Shown: positions 21,591 to 34,843, numbered from the stretch's first letter. The stretch is DNA of 47,014 nucleotides from Chromatiaceae bacterium (GCA_025458165.1 JALOTB010000012.1:1-47014); one strand, 5' to 3'. Notes: a model not told the origin generated them from the sequence alone. Made by a program: numbers and translations.

Positions 21591-22463
21591 ATGACCAGCC
21601 CGACACACACGTTCAGCTTCGAGCTCTTTCCGCCCAAGTCGGTGGAGGGGCTCGACAAGCTCGCCACCCAGATCGAGCGACTCAAGGCGGTGGGGCCCGA
21701 GTACGTCTCGGTAACCTACGGGGCCGGCGGCTCGACCCGTGAGCGCACCTTTCAGACCGTAGCCCTGCTCCGTGCCCAAGGGATCGACACTGCGCCGCAC
21801 CTTTCTTGCGTCGGCTCCTCGCGGGCGGAGCTGTGCGAGATCCTGCACCGCTACCGCGAAGAGGGTATCCACCGCATCGTCGCGCTGCGCGGTGATCTGC
21901 CATCGGGCATGGGTGCCGGCGGCGCGGGCGACCTGCGCTACGCCAACGAGCTGGTGACCCTGATTCGCGCTGAGACCGGCGGGCATTTCCACATCGAGGT
22001 GGCGGCCTATCCCGAGTTTCACCCCCAGGCGCCGAGCGCGGAGCGCGACCTCCAGAGTTTCAAGCGCAAGGTCGAGGCCGGCGCCGACGGCGCCATCACG
22101 CAGTATTTCTACAACGCCGACGCCTACTTCGCCTTCCTAGAGAGCTGCGCACGGTTGGGCGTCGACGTCCCCGTGGTGCCCGGGGTGATGCCGATCACCA
22201 ACTTCAGCCAGCTCGCCCGTTTCTCCGACGCTTGCGGTGCGGAGATCCCACGCTGGGTGCGCAAGCGCCTGGAGGGCTACGGCGACGACATCGAGGCCAT
22301 CCGCGCCTTCGGCCACGAGGTGGTGCTCCGCATGTGTCGACGTCTGCTCGAGGGCGGCGCGCCGGGTATCCACTTCTACACCATGAACCAGGCCGACCCG
22401 AGCCTGCGGCTGTGGAAGGAGCTCGGACTGCCGGGGGCGGAGCGGATCGCACCTCCGGGATGA
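21591..22463 (+). CDS. metF: 5,10-methylenetetrahydrofolate reductase
   Basis: 290 residues from ATG 21591 (MTSPTHTFSFELFPPKSVEG). It reduces methylene-THF to methyl-THF with FAD, supplying the methyl group that turns homocysteine from AhcY back into methionine. Recognisable parts: SFELFPPKS, VSVTYGAGGSTRERT, HLSCVGSSRAEL, RIVALRGDLPSGMG, DGAITQYFYNADAYF, VPGVMPITNFSQLARFSD, and GIHFYTMNQADPSLRLWKEL. It lies 79 bases after ahcY and probably shares its transcript. An intrinsic terminator follows. Confidence 0.96.
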   Translation: MTSPTHTFSFELFPPKSVEGLDKLATQIERLKAVGPEYVSVTYGAGGSTRERTFQTVALLRAQGIDTAPHLSCVGSSRAELCEILHRYREEGIHRIVALRGDLPSGMGAGGAGDLRYANELVTLIRAETGGHFHIEVAAYPEFHPQAPSAERDLQSFKRKVEAGADGAITQYFYNADAYFAFLESCARLGVDVPVVPGVMPITNFSQLARFSDACGAEIPRWVRKRLEGYGDDIEAIRAFGHEVVLRMCRRLLEGGAPGIHFYTMNQADPSLRLWKELGLPGAERIAPPG

Positions 22464-22570
22464 GCCGCAGATTTTTTTGATCCCCGCGTCGCTGCGGTTG
22501 CGAATTGTCAATTACGCACGGCGCGTACGCGAGTAGCGTACTCCCCCGGAACCATCCACTCCTCCTTGTG

Positions 22571-22608
22571 AGCCGCCCCCCTGCGTTTGGGGCGGCTTCT
22601 TTATTTTT
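22571..22608 (+). terminator. Intrinsic terminator after metF
   Basis: AGCCGCCCC (22571-22579) pairs perfectly with GGGGCGGCT (22589-22597) around a 9-base loop, followed by TCTTTATTTTT. It ends the metK-ahcY-metF unit about 108 bases after the metF stop. That 3' untranslated stretch is long and could in principle release a small 3' RNA. Confidence 0.88.
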
Positions 22609-22620
22609 GGGCCCCCGGCC

Positions 22621-23835
22621 TCAGTCGACGGTGGTCCCGGACACCGCGGCCAGGGCCTCCTGCGCGATCTCGAGCTCCTCGTTGGTCGGGATGACGAGCA
22701 GCTTCACCGGACTCTCTGCGCTGCTGATTGCCCGCTCGCCACGCTCGGCCGAGGCGTTGGCCTGCTCGTCCAAGTAGATGCCGAACGCCTCCAGGTCCGA
22801 GCAGGTCCGCGCCCGGGTCAGGGGGTCGTTCTCGCCGATCCCGCCGGTGAAGACCACCGCATCCACCCGCCCGAGCTCGGCGTAATAGGCCCCGAGGTAT
22901 TTGCGCAGGCGGTGGCAGAAGACCTCCACCGCGAGCCGCGCCCGCTCGTCGCCCGCGGCCGCGCGCTGCTGGATCTCACGCATGTCATTCACACCGCAGA
23001 GCCCCAGCAGGCCGCTGCGGCGGTTGAGCAGGTCGTCGAGCGCCGCGTTGTCGAGGCCGAGGTTGTTTGCGATGAAAAAGTGGATCGCCGGGTCGATGTC
23101 GCCGCAGCGGGTCCCCATCACCAGCCCCTCCAAGGGCGTGAGCCCCATGGAGGTGTCGACGCTCGCGCCGGCTCGGATCGCCGTGGCGCTCGCCCCGTTG
23201 CCGAGATGCAGGGTGATCAGATTGCACTCGGTCAGCGGCCGACCGAGAAAGGCCGCCGCACGCTTGGCGACGTAGTGGTGCGAGGTCCCGTGAAAGCCGT
23301 AGCGGCGCACCCGGTGCTCGCGATAGAGGTTCTCCGGGATCGCGTAGCGATAGGCCCGCGGCGGCATGGTCTGATGGAAGGCGGTGTCGAACACCGCAAC
23401 CTGAGGGACGCCCGGGAACAGCCGGCGCGCTACCTCGATGCCGGCCAGGTTCGCCGGGTTGTGCAGCGGGGCGAGCGGGATCATCCCGCGGATGGCGGCG
23501 ACCACCCGGTCGTCGACCAGGGTCGGGCGATGAAAGGCCTCGCCGCCGTGCACCACCCGATGGCCGACCGCCCCGAGCTCGCTTAGATCCGCCAGGACGC
23601 CGGAGTCGCGCAGCCGGGCGGCGATGCGTGCGAGGCCCTCGCCGTGATCGGGGATTGCTGAGGTCTCGCGGCAAGACTGCTGCTCACCCTGGACACCGAT
23701 CCAGCTCCCCTTGAGCTCGCTCTCGGCCTCGCCGATGCGGCTGATGGTGCCCGCAGCGAGTACCGGCCAGTCCTCGCTGCGGAAGAGCTGGTACTTGATC
23801 GACGAGCTGCCGGAGTTGAGGACCAGGACCTTCAT
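22621..23835 (-). CDS. ackA: Acetate kinase
   Basis: 404 residues. It interconverts acetyl phosphate + ADP with acetate + ATP. Family signatures are VLVLNSGSSSIKYQLF at the N-terminus, GHRVVHGGEAF, VFDTAFHQTMPPRAYRYAIP, YGFHGTSHHYVAKRAA, LHLGNGASATAIRAGASVDT followed by SMGLTPLEGLVMGTRCGDID, and VFTGGIGENDPLTR. ATG 23835 has a GGGGGTGG stretch upstream. It lies 139 bases downstream of pta; the palindromic repeat at 23938-23974 sits between them. Confidence 0.96.
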   Translation of the reverse strand: MKVLVLNSGSSSIKYQLFRSEDWPVLAAGTISRIGEAESELKGSWIGVQGEQQSCRETSAIPDHGEGLARIAARLRDSGVLADLSELGAVGHRVVHGGEAFHRPTLVDDRVVAAIRGMIPLAPLHNPANLAGIEVARRLFPGVPQVAVFDTAFHQTMPPRAYRYAIPENLYREHRVRRYGFHGTSHHYVAKRAAAFLGRPLTECNLITLHLGNGASATAIRAGASVDTSMGLTPLEGLVMGTRCGDIDPAIHFFIANNLGLDNAALDDLLNRRSGLLGLCGVNDMREIQQRAAAGDERARLAVEVFCHRLRKYLGAYYAELGRVDAVVFTGGIGENDPLTRARTCSDLEAFGIYLDEQANASAERGERAISSAESPVKLLVIPTNEELEIAQEALAAVSGTTVD

Positions 23836-23937
23836 ACCACCCCCGAGTGCGCCTCGGCACAGGATGTACCGAGATCTTCAGGCACGTTAGCGACTGAAAA
23901 CGACAGAGCCGGCAGACCGCGCTATTCCGGCGCCCTG

Positions 23938-23974
23938 CCGATGTTGGCCAGGCCGGCCAATCGTCCGCGTCTCC
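23938..23974 (-). repeat. Palindromic intergenic repeat, copy 1 (after pta)
   Basis: The core TTGGCC-AGGCC-GGCCAA (23944-23960) is a dyad lying right after the pta stop codon on the minus strand. It aligns without gaps over about 40 bases, including the stop codon region, with the copy after radC (26271-26312), sharing CTCC-TAGA at the gene-proximal end. Flanking arms outside the core are less symmetrical here than in copy 2. Confidence 0.6.
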
Positions 23975-26077
23975 CTAGACCGCGGCGGACGGTTCCACCG
24001 TCTGTGCCTGGATCGCCGTGATCACCACGGTGTTGACGATGTCCGGAACGGTGCAACCGCGGCTCAGGTCATTGACCGGCTTGTTGAGGCCTTGGAGCAC
24101 CGGGCCGATGGCGACCGCGCCGGCGCTGCGCTGGACGGCCTTGTAGGTGTTGTTGCCGGTGTTGAGGTCCGGAAAGATGAACACCGTCGCCAGACCGGCT
24201 ACCTCGCTGCCGGGGAGCTTGGAGCGCGCCACGCCGAGATCGACGGCGGCGTCGTACTGGATCGGGCCCTCCAGCTTGAGATCCGGCCGCCGCTCGCGGG
24301 CGATGCGCACTGCCTCGCGCACCTTGTCGACCTCGGCCCCCTTGCCCGACGCGCCGGTGGAGTAGGACAGCATCGCCACCCGCGGCTCGATGCCGAAGGC
24401 GGCCGCCGTGTCCGCGGAGGTCACTGCGATGTCGGCGAGCTGCTCGGCGTTGGGGTTGGGGTTGACGGCGCAATCGCCGTAGACCAGGACGCGGTCGGCC
24501 AGGCACATGAAGAAGACGCTGGAGACCAGCAGGGCCCCGGGCCGGGTCTTGACCATCTCGAAGGCGGGTCGAATGGTGTGCTGGGTGGTGTGGATCGCCC
24601 CCGAGACCATGCCGTGGGCGTCACCATGGTAGACCATGGCGGTACCGAAGTAGCTCACGTCCTCCATCACGTCGTGTGCGAGCTGCTCGGAGATCCCCTT
24701 ATGCTTGCGCATCTCGTAGTAGGTCCGCGCGTAGCGCTGCCGCTGCGGGGCATGCACCGGATCGATGATCGGGATGCCACTGAGCTTGAGCCCCAGCTCG
24801 TTGATGCGTCGGCGGATCTTGTCCGGATTGCCGAGCAGGGTGAGATCGACGACGTCGCGGAGCGTCAGGATCTCCGCCGCCTGCAGGATCCGCTCGTCGG
24901 CCCCCTCGGGGAGCACGATGTGGCGGCGCTGGCTCTTGGCGCGGCGGATCAGCTCGTACTCGAACATGAGCGGCGTCTTACGCTGGGAGACGTGCACCGC
25001 GATCCGCTCGCTGAGCTCCGCGAGATCGACGTTGGCCTCGAACACCCCGAGCGCCGCCGCGATCTTGCGTTCGTCGCCGGGCAGGATGGCCGACTCGACC
25101 CGGTTGACCGCGAGCGCGGTGGTGAAGGTGTCACCCGGCACCCGCAGGATCGAGACCTTGGTGCGCCGCAGTCCGTCGACCAGGCGCTGTACGTTGGCCG
25201 CCGGCTGCAGGCCACCCGTAAGCAGTAGGCCGGCCACGCGCGGGAAGGAGGCCGACACGTCCGCGATCAGGCTCGCGAGGATGATATCGGAGCGGTCGCC
25301 GGGGGTGATGATGAGGCTGCCGTCCTCGAGGTAGTTCAGGAAGTCGGGGATCTCCATGGCGGCGATCTTGTAGTTGGTCACCACCTGGGTGAGGGCGTCG
25401 CCCTCCCCGCACAGGCACTCGGCCTTGAGCGCGCGGCGTATCTCGCCGACCGTTGGCATGCCCAGCGAGGGCTGCTCGGGCAGGACGTAGACCATCTCGC
25501 TCTGCGGCAGGACGCTGCGCGCCCGCGCCTTCATCAGCTCCAGGTCCTCGGCCGCGACGCCGTTCACGACCGTCGCGAGCAGCTCGCCGCCCCGGTCGAG
25601 CAGCGACTCGTGGGCGAGCTGCACGGCGTTTAGCGTTTCCTCGGGACTGCGGCGGAACCCCTTGACGACGGCGACGATCATGCAGCCGAGGTTGTTCGCG
25701 AGGTCGGCATTGAAGTCGAACTCGAGCGACGGGACCGCGCCGTCGAAGTCGGTCCCGGCGCATACCACCAGCTCGCACTTCTCCTCGAGCATCTTGAACT
25801 TGTTCAAGATGAGCTTGAGCAGCTCGTCGTAGTGCCCGCCCGCCACGAGCTGGGCGGCGGTCTCCGCGCTGCAGCCGTAGAGCATCTCCGCCGGGAAGGG
25901 CAGCTCATAGCGGGTGCGGATGAGCGTGGTGAGGCTGTCCTCCTCCACCGTGTGACGGACGATGGGACGGAAGAAGCCGACCCGGCGGGTAGCCGCCGAG
26001 AGCATGTCCATGAAGCCAAGCACGACGACCGACTTACCGCTGCCCGAGCTGGCGCCGGCGATGTAAAGACTCTGCAT
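23975..26077 (-). CDS. pta: Phosphate acetyltransferase, long three-domain form
   Basis: 700 residues. It interconverts acetyl-CoA and acetyl phosphate and works with AckA. Residues 1-210 are a dethiobiotin-synthetase-like P-loop domain (YIAGASSGSGKSVVVLGFMD). Residues about 215-335 are the DRTGG-type regulatory domain (LIITPGDRSDIILASL, LLLTGGLQPAANVQ). Residues about 370-700 are the catalytic domain: RRHIVLPEGADERILQAAEI, FGTAMVYHGDAHGMVSGAIH, VLVYGDCAVNPNPNAEQLAD, MLSYSTGASGKGAEVDKVRE, and FPDLNTGNNTYKAVQRSAGA. The long form is usually allosterically controlled. The ribosome site at ATG 26077 is weak. Confidence 0.95.
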   Translation of the reverse strand: MQSLYIAGASSGSGKSVVVLGFMDMLSAATRRVGFFRPIVRHTVEEDSLTTLIRTRYELPFPAEMLYGCSAETAAQLVAGGHYDELLKLILNKFKMLEEKCELVVCAGTDFDGAVPSLEFDFNADLANNLGCMIVAVVKGFRRSPEETLNAVQLAHESLLDRGGELLATVVNGVAAEDLELMKARARSVLPQSEMVYVLPEQPSLGMPTVGEIRRALKAECLCGEGDALTQVVTNYKIAAMEIPDFLNYLEDGSLIITPGDRSDIILASLIADVSASFPRVAGLLLTGGLQPAANVQRLVDGLRRTKVSILRVPGDTFTTALAVNRVESAILPGDERKIAAALGVFEANVDLAELSERIAVHVSQRKTPLMFEYELIRRAKSQRRHIVLPEGADERILQAAEILTLRDVVDLTLLGNPDKIRRRINELGLKLSGIPIIDPVHAPQRQRYARTYYEMRKHKGISEQLAHDVMEDVSYFGTAMVYHGDAHGMVSGAIHTTQHTIRPAFEMVKTRPGALLVSSVFFMCLADRVLVYGDCAVNPNPNAEQLADIAVTSADTAAAFGIEPRVAMLSYSTGASGKGAEVDKVREAVRIARERRPDLKLEGPIQYDAAVDLGVARSKLPGSEVAGLATVFIFPDLNTGNNTYKAVQRSAGAVAIGPVLQGLNKPVNDLSRGCTVPDIVNTVVITAIQAQTVEPSAAV

Positions 26078-26225
26078 TCGGGGGTCTCTATGTTGGGTGA
26101 GACGCTGCGGCGCGCTGGCAGACGCCCGCGGCGCGAGCGCCCGGGCATGATAATGCCCGATAGGGGGGCTGCAAATGTTGCCGGGAGATGAATCGGCGCA
26201 CCTGTTCGGCGCCGCGGGGTTAGGG

Positions 26226-26248
26226 AAACGCTGACGAATTCAGCGTTT
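26226..26248. repeat. Inverted repeat AAACGCTGA / TCAGCGTTT
   Basis: Perfect 9-bp arms (26226-26234 and 26240-26248) around CGAAT, in the gap between pta and radC. It lies about 22 bases from the larger palindrome of copy 2, and the two may be ends or sub-parts of one mobile intergenic element. Confidence 0.6.
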
Positions 26249-26270
26249 GCCGCGCGGGGCAGGAGCCCCG

Positions 26271-26312
26271 TGCTGATTTTGGCCAGGACGGCCAATAATC
26301 AGCATCTCCTTA
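26271..26312 (-). repeat. Palindromic intergenic repeat, copy 2 (after radC)
   Basis: TGCTGATT (26271-26278) + TTGGCC (26279-26284), loop AGGAC, GGCCAA (26290-26295), one bulged T, AATCAGCA (26297-26304): a 14-bp stem. It is followed by TCTCCTTAGA, which includes the radC stop. Outer AGGAG (26261) and CTCCT extend the dyad. The core matches copy 1 at 16 of 17 positions. Confidence 0.7.
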
Positions 26313-26983
26313 GATCAGCCCGCGCTCGGCGAGCGATACCCCCTCGCCCTCGCCGACGATGACGTGGTCGAGCACCCGGATCTCGAAGTGCGCCAGGGTA
26401 TCCTTGAGCTTCTGGGTGATGCGCAGGTCCGCCTGGCTCGGCTCGGCGACCCCAGAGGATGATTGTGGGCGAAGATCACCGCGGCGGCATTGAGCAGGAG
26501 CGCCCGGCGCGCGACCTCGCGCGGGTGCACGCTCGCCCCGTCGATGGTCCCCTGGAACAGCTCCTCGTACTGGATGACCCGGTGGCGATTATCGAGGAAG
26601 AGGCAGGCAAAGACCTCCCTCGGGTAGCCGCGCAGGCAGGTCTTAAGATAGGCCCGGGTCGCCTCGGGGCTGGAGAGGACGTCGCGCTCGGCGAGCTCCT
26701 CCGCGAGGTAACGCCGGCTCATCTCCAGTACCGCGCGGAGCTGGGCGAACTTGGCCGGCCCGAGCCCCTTGGCCGCGCAGAAGCTCGCCTCGTCGGCGCA
26801 GAAGAGCCCGTGCAGCCCGCGGAACTCGGCGAGCAGCTCGCGGGCGAGGTCCACCGCGCTCTTCCCCGCGACCCCGGTGCGCAGGAAGATCGCCAGCAGC
26901 TCGGGGTCGGTCAAGGCCCCCGCCCCGCGTGCTAAGAGCTTCTCCCGCGGTCGCTCCCCCTCCGGCCAATCGCTGATCCCCAT
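26310..26983 (-). pseudogene. radC: RadC-family protein, frameshifted in the JAMM motif
   Basis: From ATG 26983 the frame reads [80 protein letters not shown] and [11 protein letters not shown], all normal for RadC. After P176 the frame goes wrong. In the next frame the expected ending continues perfectly: [50 protein letters not shown] at 26310. Restoring one base near 26457 (CAT-CC?-TCT-GGG) gives H-N-H-P-S-G and a 224-residue protein, the family length. As written, the serine and aspartate of the metal site are lost and the frame ends at 26315. RadC's biochemical function is unsettled. Sequencing error is possible. Confidence 0.88.
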
Positions 26984-27138
26984 GCGCGCCCTCCTCGTCC
27001 TCTCTCGGCGGCAAAGATTAGGGGATCGCCGGGGGCTGGCCAATAGCAAACGTGGCGTTTGGGTTACACTCGCGATCGCAACAGCGCCTGTACGCGTCCC
27101 TTCGGCCCACTCTGCGGACGAGCTGCCCCTACTTGTCG

Positions 27139-28353
27139 ATGCCCCCGCCCCGCCCAACCCGCATCCTGCTCGGCGTGAGCGGCGGCATCGCCGCTTACAA
27201 GGCGGCGGAGCTGATTCGCCTGCTGCGCGCCGAGGGCGTCGAGCTGCGCGTGGTGATGACCGCCGCGGCGCAGGCCTTCATCACCCCGCTGAGCCTGCAG
27301 GCACTGGCCGGCGGCGAGGTGCGCTGCGATCTGCTCGATCCCCGGGCGGAGGCCGGGATGGACCACATCGAGCTGGCGCGCTGGGCCGAGCTGGTGCTGG
27401 TGGTCCCAGCCACCGCGGATCTGATGGCGCGCCTCGCCGCGGGCCTTGCCGATGACCTGCTCACCACCCTGATCCTCGCCACCACCGCCCCGGTCGTGCT
27501 CGCCCCGGCGATGAATCACCGCATGTGGCGGCACCCCGCGACCCAGCACAACGCGGCCTTGCTCGCAGCCCGCGGGGTACGTCTGCTGGGACCCGCCGAG
27601 GGCGACCAGGCCTGCGGCGAGAGCGGTCCTGGGCGCCTGCTGGAGCCGGCCGAGATCCTCGCACGCATCCTCCGGCGGCCGCAGGGGCCGCTCGCCGGCC
27701 GGCGCGCGCTGGTCACCGCCGGCCCGACGCGCGAGCCAATCGACCCGGTGCGCTATCTGAGCAACCGCAGCTCCGGGCGCATGGGCTACGCGGTCGCCGC
27801 CGCACTCGCGGGCCGCGGCTCGCGGGTCGTGCTCGTCAGCGGCCCCACCGCCCTCGGCCCACCGGCGGGGGTCGAGCGGATTGCGGTGGAGACGGCGCTT
27901 GAGATGCAAGCCGCCGTGCTGGAGCGGGTCGCGACCTGCGATCTTTTCGTCGGCGCCGCGGCGGTGGCAGACTACCGCGTCGCCGACCCCGCGCCGGAGA
28001 AGCTGAAGAAGGGCGCCGCCGAGCTCGGTCTGCGGCTGGTCCGCAACCCCGACATCCTGGGCGAGGTGGCCGCGCTTGCCCGGCCCCCGTTTACCCTGGG
28101 CTTCGCGGCGGAGACCGAGCGGCTCGAGGAGCACGCGCGAGCCAAGCTCGCCGCCAAGGGGGTCGACATGATCGCGGCCAATCGGGTGGGCGGTGAGACG
28201 GGCGGCTTCGAGCGGGAAGAGAACGCCCTGCTGGTGCTCTGGCGCGGCGGCCGGCGCGTCCTCCCACTCTGCCCCAAGCCGCTGCTTGCGGAGTCCCTGG
28301 TCGACCTGCTGGAGGAGCGCTTCGGTGCACAGGCTGCAAGTCAAGATCCTTGA
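27139..28353 (+). CDS. coaBC: Bifunctional phosphopantothenoylcysteine decarboxylase / phosphopantothenate-cysteine ligase
   Basis: 404 residues from ATG 27139 ([20 protein letters not shown]). The FMN-dependent CoaC half (about 1-185) has [19 protein letters not shown], the catalytic-site [11 protein letters not shown], and the cysteine-bearing lid [13 protein letters not shown]. The CoaB half has [52 protein letters not shown] and MIAANRVG. Together they make 4'-phosphopantetheine for coenzyme A. It overlaps dut by 29 bases; coaBC-dut is a conserved gammaproteobacterial pair. It is divergent from radC. Confidence 0.95.
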   Translation: MPPPRPTRILLGVSGGIAAYKAAELIRLLRAEGVELRVVMTAAAQAFITPLSLQALAGGEVRCDLLDPRAEAGMDHIELARWAELVLVVPATADLMARLAAGLADDLLTTLILATTAPVVLAPAMNHRMWRHPATQHNAALLAARGVRLLGPAEGDQACGESGPGRLLEPAEILARILRRPQGPLAGRRALVTAGPTREPIDPVRYLSNRSSGRMGYAVAAALAGRGSRVVLVSGPTALGPPAGVERIAVETALEMQAAVLERVATCDLFVGAAAVADYRVADPAPEKLKKGAAELGLRLVRNPDILGEVAALARPPFTLGFAAETERLEEHARAKLAAKGVDMIAANRVGGETGGFEREENALLVLWRGGRRVLPLCPKPLLAESLVDLLEERFGAQAASQDP

Positions 28354-28780
28354 CCCCCGCCTCGGGCGCGACTTCCCGCTGCCGCACTACGCCACCGGCG
28401 GCTCGGCCGGGCTTGACCTGCGCGCGATGCTCGCCGAGCCCCTGGAGCTCGCGCCGGGCGCGAGCGAGCTCATCCCCAGCGGGATGGCGATCCACATCGG
28501 CGAGCCCGGCGTGGCGGCGCTGATCCTGCCCCGCTCGGGGCTCGGCCACCGCCACGGGATCGTGCTGGGTAATCTGGTCGGGCTGATCGACTCCGACTAC
28601 CAGGGGGAGCTCCTGGTCTCCTGCTGGAACCGGGGCCGCGAGCCGTTTTGCATCGACGTGGGCGAGCGCATCGCCCAGTTGGTCCTGGTCCCGGTGTTGC
28701 GCGCCCACTTCGAGCTGGTCGAGCGTTTCGAGGCGTCGGCGCGGGGCGCGGGCGGCTTCGGTCACACCGGCAGGGGCTAG
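28325..28780 (+). CDS. dut: dUTP diphosphatase
   Basis: 151 residues from GTG 28325, which overlaps the end of coaBC and has GGAGGAG 7 bases upstream. The start gives the family N-terminus [20 protein letters not shown]. It hydrolyses dUTP to dUMP and PPi, preventing uracil in DNA and feeding dTMP synthesis. All five trimeric dUTPase motifs can be seen, among them [30 protein letters not shown] with [20 protein letters not shown] and the C-terminal arm [13 protein letters not shown]. Confidence 0.95.
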   Translation: MHRLQVKILDPRLGRDFPLPHYATGGSAGLDLRAMLAEPLELAPGASELIPSGMAIHIGEPGVAALILPRSGLGHRHGIVLGNLVGLIDSDYQGELLVSCWNRGREPFCIDVGERIAQLVLVPVLRAHFELVERFEASARGAGGFGHTGRG

Positions 28781-28842
28781 GCGCTGATCATGCCCGAACG
28801 GGGACCATCCACCACTTTCGCATCGGTGCAACGGGGATAGGC

Positions 28843-32387
<3,545 letters not shown>

Positions 32388-32474
32388 TCCGCCGCCCCGG
32401 CTAGGCCACCGCAAGCGCCGCCTCGATCCGCGCGGCACGAATGGTCGCCCGCGCCCGCCGCAACCCGAGCTGCC

Positions 32475-33065
32475 ATGGCCGCAAAATCATCCCGCAAGCA
32501 GGAGCTGCTGCAGGTCCTCGCCCTGGAGCTCGAGCGACGCCAGGGCGAGCGCATTACCACGGCCGCGCTTGCCGCCGCGGCGGGGGTCTCGGAGGCCGCG
32601 CTTTACCGCCACTTCCCGAGCAAGACGCGGATGTTCGAGGCCCTCATCGAGTTCGCCGAGGAGACGGTGTTCGCCCGCGTCAACCAGATCCTGGCGGCCG
32701 AGGAAGACGCCCGCACCCGCTGCGAACGGCTGATCTATCTGCTGCTCGCGTTCGCCGAGCGCAACCCAGGGATCACGCGCTTGCTGGTCGGGGACGTGCT
32801 GACGGGCGAAGGACCGCGCCTGCGCTCCCGGGTCGAGAAGTTCTACGACCGCTTCGAGGCGCAGCTCCGCCAGGTACTGCGCGAGGGGAGCCTGCGCGGG
32901 GCAGGCGCCGCGGCCCCGGCGGAGGTGGGGGCGGAGTTCCTACTCGACATCACCCAGGGGCGGCTACAGCAGTTCACCCGCAGCGGCTTCAGCCGCAATC
33001 CGCTGCGTCACTGGGAGGCGCTGCGGGAGCTGGTCGGGCGCGCACTCTTCCCAACGGCTGGTTAG
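32475..33065 (+). CDS. slmA: Nucleoid occlusion factor SlmA (TetR family)
   Basis: 196 residues. The N-terminal TetR helix-turn-helix spans about 8-55 (KQELLQVLALELERRQGERI, TTAALAAAAGVSEAALYRHF, PSKTRMFEALI). The C-terminal part matches SlmA specifically: FAERNPGITRLLVGDVLTGE, RLRSRVEKFYDRFEAQLRQV, and TRSGFSRNPLRHWEAL. SlmA binds chromosomal sites and blocks FtsZ assembly over the nucleoid. Position downstream of dut, as in enteric bacteria (dut-slmA), supports the call. Its stop overlaps that of the convergent DUF4124 gene by 4 bases. Confidence 0.92.
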   Translation: MAAKSSRKQELLQVLALELERRQGERITTAALAAAAGVSEAALYRHFPSKTRMFEALIEFAEETVFARVNQILAAEEDARTRCERLIYLLLAFAERNPGITRLLVGDVLTGEGPRLRSRVEKFYDRFEAQLRQVLREGSLRGAGAAAPAEVGAEFLLDITQGRLQQFTRSGFSRNPLRHWEALRELVGRALFPTAG

Positions 33066-34078
33066 GGCGCTGGCACCGAGCTGCGTCGCTCGGGGGCGGC
33101 GGCACGCCCGGTGACCGCGCCACGGAATCCCTCGAGGATCTCGCGTGCCTGCTCGCCGCCGCAGGTCTCGGCGCCGCGGGCGGAGAGGCGGCACTGCAGG
33201 TCGAGGAAGAGGATGGTGGCGGCACCCTGCTCGTCCTTGATGCGCGAGAGGATCAGGCTGATGTCCCGGTCGCTCTTGGGCGGTGCGGTGACCAGGATGT
33301 TGTCGCCCCAGGTCTGCTCGGGGGTGGTCGAATGCGTGCGGACGTAATCGGTGGCCGGCCCCCAGAGACGGTCGCACTCCGCCACGTCGGCGCACCGGAT
33401 CAGGTTGTGCAGAAGGGGGTGGAGATCGCGCGCATCCATGCGCGGGCGCGAGTCGACCAGGTCGTTGAGCTGGAGGAAGCGGATGCGGTCCTTCTCGTGG
33501 CTCTCGCGGATCGCGTCCTTCTGCCGCTCGTGATCGAGAATGCTCGCGTAGCTGTCGCCGATCGCCCGCTCGGTGTTGGCGATGGCGTCGGTCAGATGGC
33601 GAGGGATCGGCTTGCCCGCCCGCTCGTAGTCGGCCGCCTCGGCGCGCAGCAGGGCGAGGCGCTCCTGGAAGCTGCGGATGTTGGAGCGGATGACCTGGGT
33701 CATGACGTCGACCGCGGCCATCTTGCCGTCGCGCGCCATGATGATGTCGTCTTCCGAGCGGTAGGTACGCAGCAGCACCCGATCGGCCGCGCGCTGCTCC
33801 TCGGCGAGACGCTCCTGCTCGGCGCGTAGCCGCTCGATCTCACGCTCGCGCTCGAGCTCCTCGGCGGTCTTGGCCGGCGGCACCACCCGTACCGCGGTGC
33901 CCTTGCCGCCGAGCTCGGTATGGCCCCGGCTGCTCTGGTCGGGCGGCAGGGTATCGGTGAAATGGACGACTCCGTTCTCGTCGACCCAGCGGTAGAACTT
34001 GCCGGTCGAGGGCGGGGGGGCCGCGCTCGCCACGAACGCCATGAGCAGCAGGGGGGGCAGGAGCGCGCGCCACATCAC
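33062..34078 (-). CDS. DUF4124-domain exported protein with coiled coil
   Basis: 338 residues. A signal peptide ([20 protein letters not shown]) is followed by a DUF4124 domain at about 25-60: [20 protein letters not shown], the usual K-x-Y-x-W-x-D-x-x-G pattern. Residues about 70-190 are Glu/Arg-rich and predicted coiled coil ([20 protein letters not shown]). The C-terminal third contains four cysteines ([29 protein letters not shown]), which could form disulfides in the periplasm. The function is unknown. The start overlaps the pyrE stop by 4 bases (ATGA type), so it is probably translated from the pyrE transcript. Confidence 0.82.
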   Translation of the reverse strand: MMWRALLPPLLLMAFVASAAPPPSTGKFYRWVDENGVVHFTDTLPPDQSSRGHTELGGKGTAVRVVPPAKTAEELEREREIERLRAEQERLAEEQRAADRVLLRTYRSEDDIIMARDGKMAAVDVMTQVIRSNIRSFQERLALLRAEAADYERAGKPIPRHLTDAIANTERAIGDSYASILDHERQKDAIRESHEKDRIRFLQLNDLVDSRPRMDARDLHPLLHNLIRCADVAECDRLWGPATDYVRTHSTTPEQTWGDNILVTAPPKSDRDISLILSRIKDEQGAATILFLDLQCRLSARGAETCGGEQAREILEGFRGAVTGRAAAPERRSSVPAP

Positions 34079-34731
34079 GCCTGCCCTCCCGGCACCCCGT
34101 AGCGGGCGCGATACGCTTGCACCGCCGCGAGGTCGGCTGCGGACTGCGGGTCGGCGGCGAGCAGCGCGATCAGGTCGGTGAGGGTGAGGATACTGAGCAC
34201 CGGCAGACCGAACCGCTCGCGCACCTCCTCGACCGCGGAGTTCTCGCCCTGGCCCCGCTCCTGGCGGTCGAGTGCGATCACCACCCCCGCGGGCCGCGCC
34301 CCGTGGGCAGTGATGATGTCGACCGATTCGCGCACCGAGGTCCCGGCGGTGATCACGTCGTCGATGATGAGCACCTCGCCCGCAAGCGGGCTGCCGACGA
34401 TGGCGCCGCCCTCGCCGTGGTCCTTGGCCTCCTTACGGTTGAAGGCGTAGGGGACATCCCGCCCGTGGTGGTCGGCGAGCGCGATGCTGGCGGCCGCGGC
34501 GAGCGGTATGCCCTTGTAGGCGGGGCCGTAAATGACGTCGAAGGATACCCCGCCGGCGAGGATCGCCTCGGCGTAGAAGCGGCCGAGTCGCGCCAGGCGG
34601 GCGCCGGTGTTGAACAGGCCGGCGTTGAAGAAGTAGGGGCTCGTGCGGCCGGACTTGAGGGTAAACTGCCCGAAGCGCAGGGCGCCCGTCTCGCGCGCGA
34701 AGTGCAGAAAGTCCCGTTGGTAGTCTTGCAT
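34075..34731 (-). CDS. pyrE: Orotate phosphoribosyltransferase
   Basis: 218 residues from ATG 34731 ([20 protein letters not shown]). It joins orotate and PRPP to give OMP in pyrimidine synthesis. Motifs: [53 protein letters not shown], and the PRPP-binding [17 protein letters not shown]. Its closeness to slmA and dut follows the gammaproteobacterial order, although in E. coli rph lies next to it; here rph is 8 kb away. Confidence 0.95.
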   Translation of the reverse strand: MQDYQRDFLHFARETGALRFGQFTLKSGRTSPYFFNAGLFNTGARLARLGRFYAEAILAGGVSFDVIYGPAYKGIPLAAAASIALADHHGRDVPYAFNRKEAKDHGEGGAIVGSPLAGEVLIIDDVITAGTSVRESVDIITAHGARPAGVVIALDRQERGQGENSAVEEVRERFGLPVLSILTLTDLIALLAADPQSAADLAAVQAYRARYGVPGGQA

Positions 34732-34843
34732 CGGCTCAGCTCCGACCGGCTGTCGTGACGCAATCCATGATACACGCTCGCGCAGCGGGGCCGCGACGGC
34801 CCCCCGCCGTGCCCCCGGGGAGCGGGCGCGGCTCGGGCGGCGG

